Source: Methanomicrobiaceae archaeon
GTDB lineage: Archaea > Halobacteriota > Methanomicrobia > Methanomicrobiales > Methanomicrobiaceae
NCBI GenBank assembly: GCA_030628325.1
Contig: DAOVRB010000025.1
Span: 1-8,358 of the forward strand
Length of the DNA: 8,358 nt
Reading direction: 5' to 3'
Shown here in pieces: positions 6,586 through 8,358 of the stretch. A program made the translations under genes and the position numbers. Under the pieces are notes generated by a model, which worked only from the letters and a program-made list of their open reading frames with translations, had not been told where the DNA came from and made no database searches. Position 1 is the stretch's first letter. Each line of letters begins with the position of its first letter.

Positions 6586-6616
6586 ATAAAAATTAATCTT
6601 AAATTTTGATTTTTAT
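6586..6616. terminator. AT-rich inverted repeat, probable terminator for cobA
   Basis: ATAAAAAT (6586-6593) is perfectly inverted as ATTTTTAT (6609-6616) around a 15-base loop. On the minus strand it gives T5 at 6588-6592, followed by T6 at 6578-6583, about 50 to 90 bases past the cobA stop. On the plus strand it gives T5 at 6610-6614. T runs on both strands in a convergent gap suit termination from both sides. Confidence 0.45.
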
Positions 6617-6627
6617 AACAAATGCAA

Positions 6628-6640
6628 TTTATATATTTAT
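6628..6640. promoter_or_regulatory. Orphan TATA-like element between convergent genes
   Basis: TTTATATATTTAT is one of the best TATA matches in the window, yet both neighbouring genes end here. Rightward initiation near 6658 would give RNA antisense to the cobA 3' end. Leftward initiation near 6605 would run into the GC-rich island. No protein gene is placed to use it. It may be chance in AT-rich DNA. Confidence 0.25.
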
Positions 6641-6664
6641 GCCAATAAACGTTCACCACTAATT

Positions 6665-7399
6665 TTAAGACTGGTTTACATACAATCGCACAACGTCACC
6701 AATAACAATAACTGCAGGTGGTTTAACTCCCGCATCTTTTGCCTTTATGGCAATGTCAGAGAGCGTGCCAACGGTCACCCTCTGGTCGGGTCGAAGACCC
6801 CTCTCAATAATTGCAACGGGTTTGTTCTCATCCATCCCGTTCTCAGTTAAGGATACGGTAATATTCGGCAGATTTTTAACACCCATGAGAATGACAAGAG
6901 TGCCCGGGGATCTGGCAAGCCATTCCCAGTCGATAGCTGATTCAGGTTTGTCAGGATCTTCATGACCGGTAAGCATTGTAACCTGTGATGCATAACTCCG
7001 GTGCGTCACCGGAATTCCGACACACTCAGGAACAGCAATTGCACTTGTTATTCCGGGAATAACTTCCACAGATATACCGGACTCCCTCAGGGTTTCCATC
7101 TCCTCGCCACCCCGTCCAAACAGAAACGGATCACCGCCTTTCAGCCGGACAACAACCCTGCCTGCTCTGGCATACTCAACCATCAGTTTCTCAATTTCAC
7201 CCTGTTTCCTGATATGGTGGCCACCGAATTTTCCTACATCAACAAGTTCTGCACTCTCAGGCAGGGAGTTTATTATGTCCCTGCCGGGCAATTGATCATA
7301 CAGTATCACATCAGCACCGTCAATTACCTCACGTGCCCGAAATGTCATAAGTCCAAGGCCGCCGGGCCCCGAACCAACAAGATATACTATTCCGTTCAT
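6665..7399 (-). CDS. cobA: Uroporphyrinogen-III C-methyltransferase (SUMT)
   Basis: A 244-residue SAM-dependent enzyme that methylates uroporphyrinogen III at C-2 and C-7 to precorrin-2, the entry to siroheme, cobalamin and F430. The length is that of a stand-alone SUMT, without the CysG dehydrogenase or ferrochelatase domain. The tetrapyrrole methylase fold is clear: VGSGPGGLGLMT (8-19) is the N-terminal glycine loop, with Gly replacing the usual Asp after PG. VDVGKFGGHHIRKQGEIEKLM (53-73) is the SUMT signature region, VVRLKGGDPFLFGRGGEE (83-100) is the SAM-binding loop, and PGITSA (115-120) and PVTHR (130-134) are conserved. LVILMGVKNL (168-177) forms the linker. The ATG at 7397-7399 lies three bases after the hemC stop, with GAGG (7409-7412) nine bases upstream inside hemC, so the two are surely cotranscribed. 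It is the last gene of the cluster before the convergent gap. Confidence 0.95.
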   Translation of the reverse strand: MNGIVYLVGSGPGGLGLMTFRAREVIDGADVILYDQLPGRDIINSLPESAELVDVGKFGGHHIRKQGEIEKLMVEYARAGRVVVRLKGGDPFLFGRGGEEMETLRESGISVEVIPGITSAIAVPECVGIPVTHRSYASQVTMLTGHEDPDKPESAIDWEWLARSPGTLVILMGVKNLPNITVSLTENGMDENKPVAIIERGLRPDQRVTVGTLSDIAIKAKDAGVKPPAVIVIGDVVRLYVNQS

Positions 7400-7402
7400 T
7401 TC

Positions 7403-8281
7403 TCAAAGCCTCAGTTCTGCCTTTGCTTCTTCGATGATACTATACCCCATTCCCCTGAGTTTCTGCCCAATAAAACGGGCATCATCAATATCTTCACCAT
7501 TATCCTCAATCCTCTCCCAACGGGTACCGTCAAGTGAGACAACCTCGGCAATCAAAAAACCATTCTCACAGAATACTCCCTGAGGGGTAAAGCATCCCCC
7601 GCCAATCTCCTCCATTACTGCACGTTCAATCTCCACATCTTTTCTTGTCTGTTCATGGTTGAGCAGACCAAGAGTTTCTGCCAGTTTCAGGTCGTCTCTG
7701 CATGTAACGGCAATCGCACCCTGGTTTGGAGACGGAACGTACCACTGTGGTAGAAGACGTGTACCGGGCAGATCCAGTCCCAGGCGTTCAATCCCCGCCT
7801 CAGCAAGGACTATCGCATCATATTCTCCGTCCTTTAGTTTTCTCAGGCGGGTATCCACATTTCCGCGGAGTTCCTTTATCTCCACATCCATTTTACTCCT
7901 GAGTAACTGAGCACGCCGTCTGGTGCTGGATGTCCCGATGACTTTCACATCTTTGAGATCACAGTAGTGAACAAGGAAGTCCGCAGGCGAATCCCGCTTA
8001 AGAACCGCACATGTTACAACCCCTTCCGGACGAAAGGCAGGGATGTCCTTCATGCTGTGAACTGCGGCATCTATTTCACCATTTTGGATTGCATCATCAA
8101 GGGCTCTAACAAAAATCCCCTCTCCACCAACAGCATGCATGGGAACTGTAGTCTTTGCATCACCAATGGTTTTTATTTCAATAATTTCTGTTTCAATACC
8201 TGCATCGTTTAACAGACTGCAGACACGGTTTGTCTGGACCATTGCAAGCCTTGAACCGCGTGTCCCGATCCTCACAGACAT
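7403..8281 (-). CDS. hemC: Porphobilinogen deaminase (hydroxymethylbilane synthase)
   Basis: A 292-residue soluble enzyme joining four porphobilinogens into hydroxymethylbilane. The start reads MSVRIGTRGSRLAMVQT, the family N-terminus with cofactor-contacting Arg and Ser residues. GGEGIFVRALDDAI (52-65) and HSMKDIP (75-81) follow, with Asp79 as the catalytic aspartate. GTSSTRRRAQL (116-126), LRGNVDTRL (138-146) and PSPNQGAIAV (183-192) are all conserved. IGGGCFTPQGVF (226-237) holds Cys230, the attachment site of the dipyrromethane cofactor. The length is at the shorter end of the family, as is common in archaea. The ATG at 8279-8281 overlaps the hemL 3' end by 10 bases, and GAGG (8292-8295) lies 10 bases upstream. 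Its product needs HemD, not in this window, before CobA can act. Confidence 0.97.
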   Translation of the reverse strand: MSVRIGTRGSRLAMVQTNRVCSLLNDAGIETEIIEIKTIGDAKTTVPMHAVGGEGIFVRALDDAIQNGEIDAAVHSMKDIPAFRPEGVVTCAVLKRDSPADFLVHYCDLKDVKVIGTSSTRRRAQLLRSKMDVEIKELRGNVDTRLRKLKDGEYDAIVLAEAGIERLGLDLPGTRLLPQWYVPSPNQGAIAVTCRDDLKLAETLGLLNHEQTRKDVEIERAVMEEIGGGCFTPQGVFCENGFLIAEVVSLDGTRWERIEDNGEDIDDARFIGQKLRGMGYSIIEEAKAELRL

Positions 8282-8358
8282 GTCAGGTATGCCTCAGTTA
8301 TTGTCTCTACATCATCTTTGGTGTGGGCAACTGACAGGAAGTTTGTCTCAAACTGTGA
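8272..8358 (-). CDS. hemL: Glutamate-1-semialdehyde 2,1-aminomutase, C-terminal tail (rest outside window)
   Basis: A minus-strand frame enters from the right edge and gives 28 residues, SQFETNFLSVAHTKDDVETI followed by TEAYLTCL, ending in TGA at 8272-8274. The pattern of a hydrophobic strand, then S-x-A-H-T and a helix starting with acidic residues, is that of the HemL C-terminus (FxSxAHTxxDIxxT). HemL makes 5-aminolevulinate from glutamate-1-semialdehyde, two enzymes upstream of HemC. Its position directly before hemC, with a 10-base overlap, supports the call. Only the tail is seen, so no catalytic residue can be checked. Confidence 0.8.
   Translation of the reverse strand, partial: SQFETNFLSVAHTKDDVETITEAYLTCL

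Noticed and set aside
6453..6659. 68-residue minus-strand open frame through the convergent gap, starting with GTG just past cobA
   Set aside because: It has no ribosome binding site, its first half is low-complexity AT-rich, and it overlaps the sensor gene on the other strand. The second half is the GC-rich island, better treated as a structured or repeated element.
7001..7537. 178-residue plus-strand open frame opposite cobA and hemC
   Set aside because: It spans the junction of two well-supported genes on the other strand, has no recognisable motif or promoter, and looks like a shadow frame.

Overview
The window looks like chromosomal DNA of a methanogenic archaeon, most likely Methanomicrobiales. 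This is inferred from AT-rich TATA-type promoters instead of bacterial -35/-10 pairs, a soluble REC-GAF-PAS-histidine kinase of the kind common in methanogens, an archaeal ROK kinase with a Cys-x-Cys...His zinc motif, and a hemL-hemC-cobA tetrapyrrole cluster. No species-level call is possible from sequence alone. I see no tRNA, rRNA, insertion sequence, CRISPR array or integrase.

Layout. 1-272 (+): the 3' end of a small, probably thioredoxin-fold protein, closed by a perfect hairpin between convergent genes. 328-909 (-): beta-class carbonic anhydrase with its own promoter. 1056-2699 (-): ilvD, dihydroxy-acid dehydratase of branched-chain amino acid synthesis. 2761-3720 (+): a ROK-family sugar kinase, divergent from ilvD across a 61-base gap in which one TATA-like block seems to serve both genes. 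3850-6477 (+): an 875-residue cytoplasmic signalling protein, REC-GAF-PAS-PAS-PAS-histidine kinase. 6478-6664: a gene-free gap between convergent genes, holding a GC-rich foldable island, an AT-rich inverted repeat and an orphan TATA-like element. 6665-8358 (-): cobA, hemC and the 3' tail of hemL, a tightly packed operon transcribed hemL to hemC to cobA and entering from the right edge.

How the genes work together. HemL makes 5-aminolevulinate, HemC polymerises porphobilinogen to hydroxymethylbilane, and CobA methylates uroporphyrinogen III to precorrin-2, the branch point to siroheme, cobalamin and coenzyme F430. HemB and HemD are needed between these steps and are not in the window. Carbonic anhydrase, IlvD and the ROK kinase are independent housekeeping functions with no evident joint pathway. 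The signalling protein has no adjacent response regulator or DNA-binding partner.

No gene set here amounts to a clearly new system. The parts most worth a second look are the 6478-6664 gap (possible small RNA or dispersed repeat), the shared ilvD/kinase promoter, and the cysteine-rich third PAS domain of the sensor.
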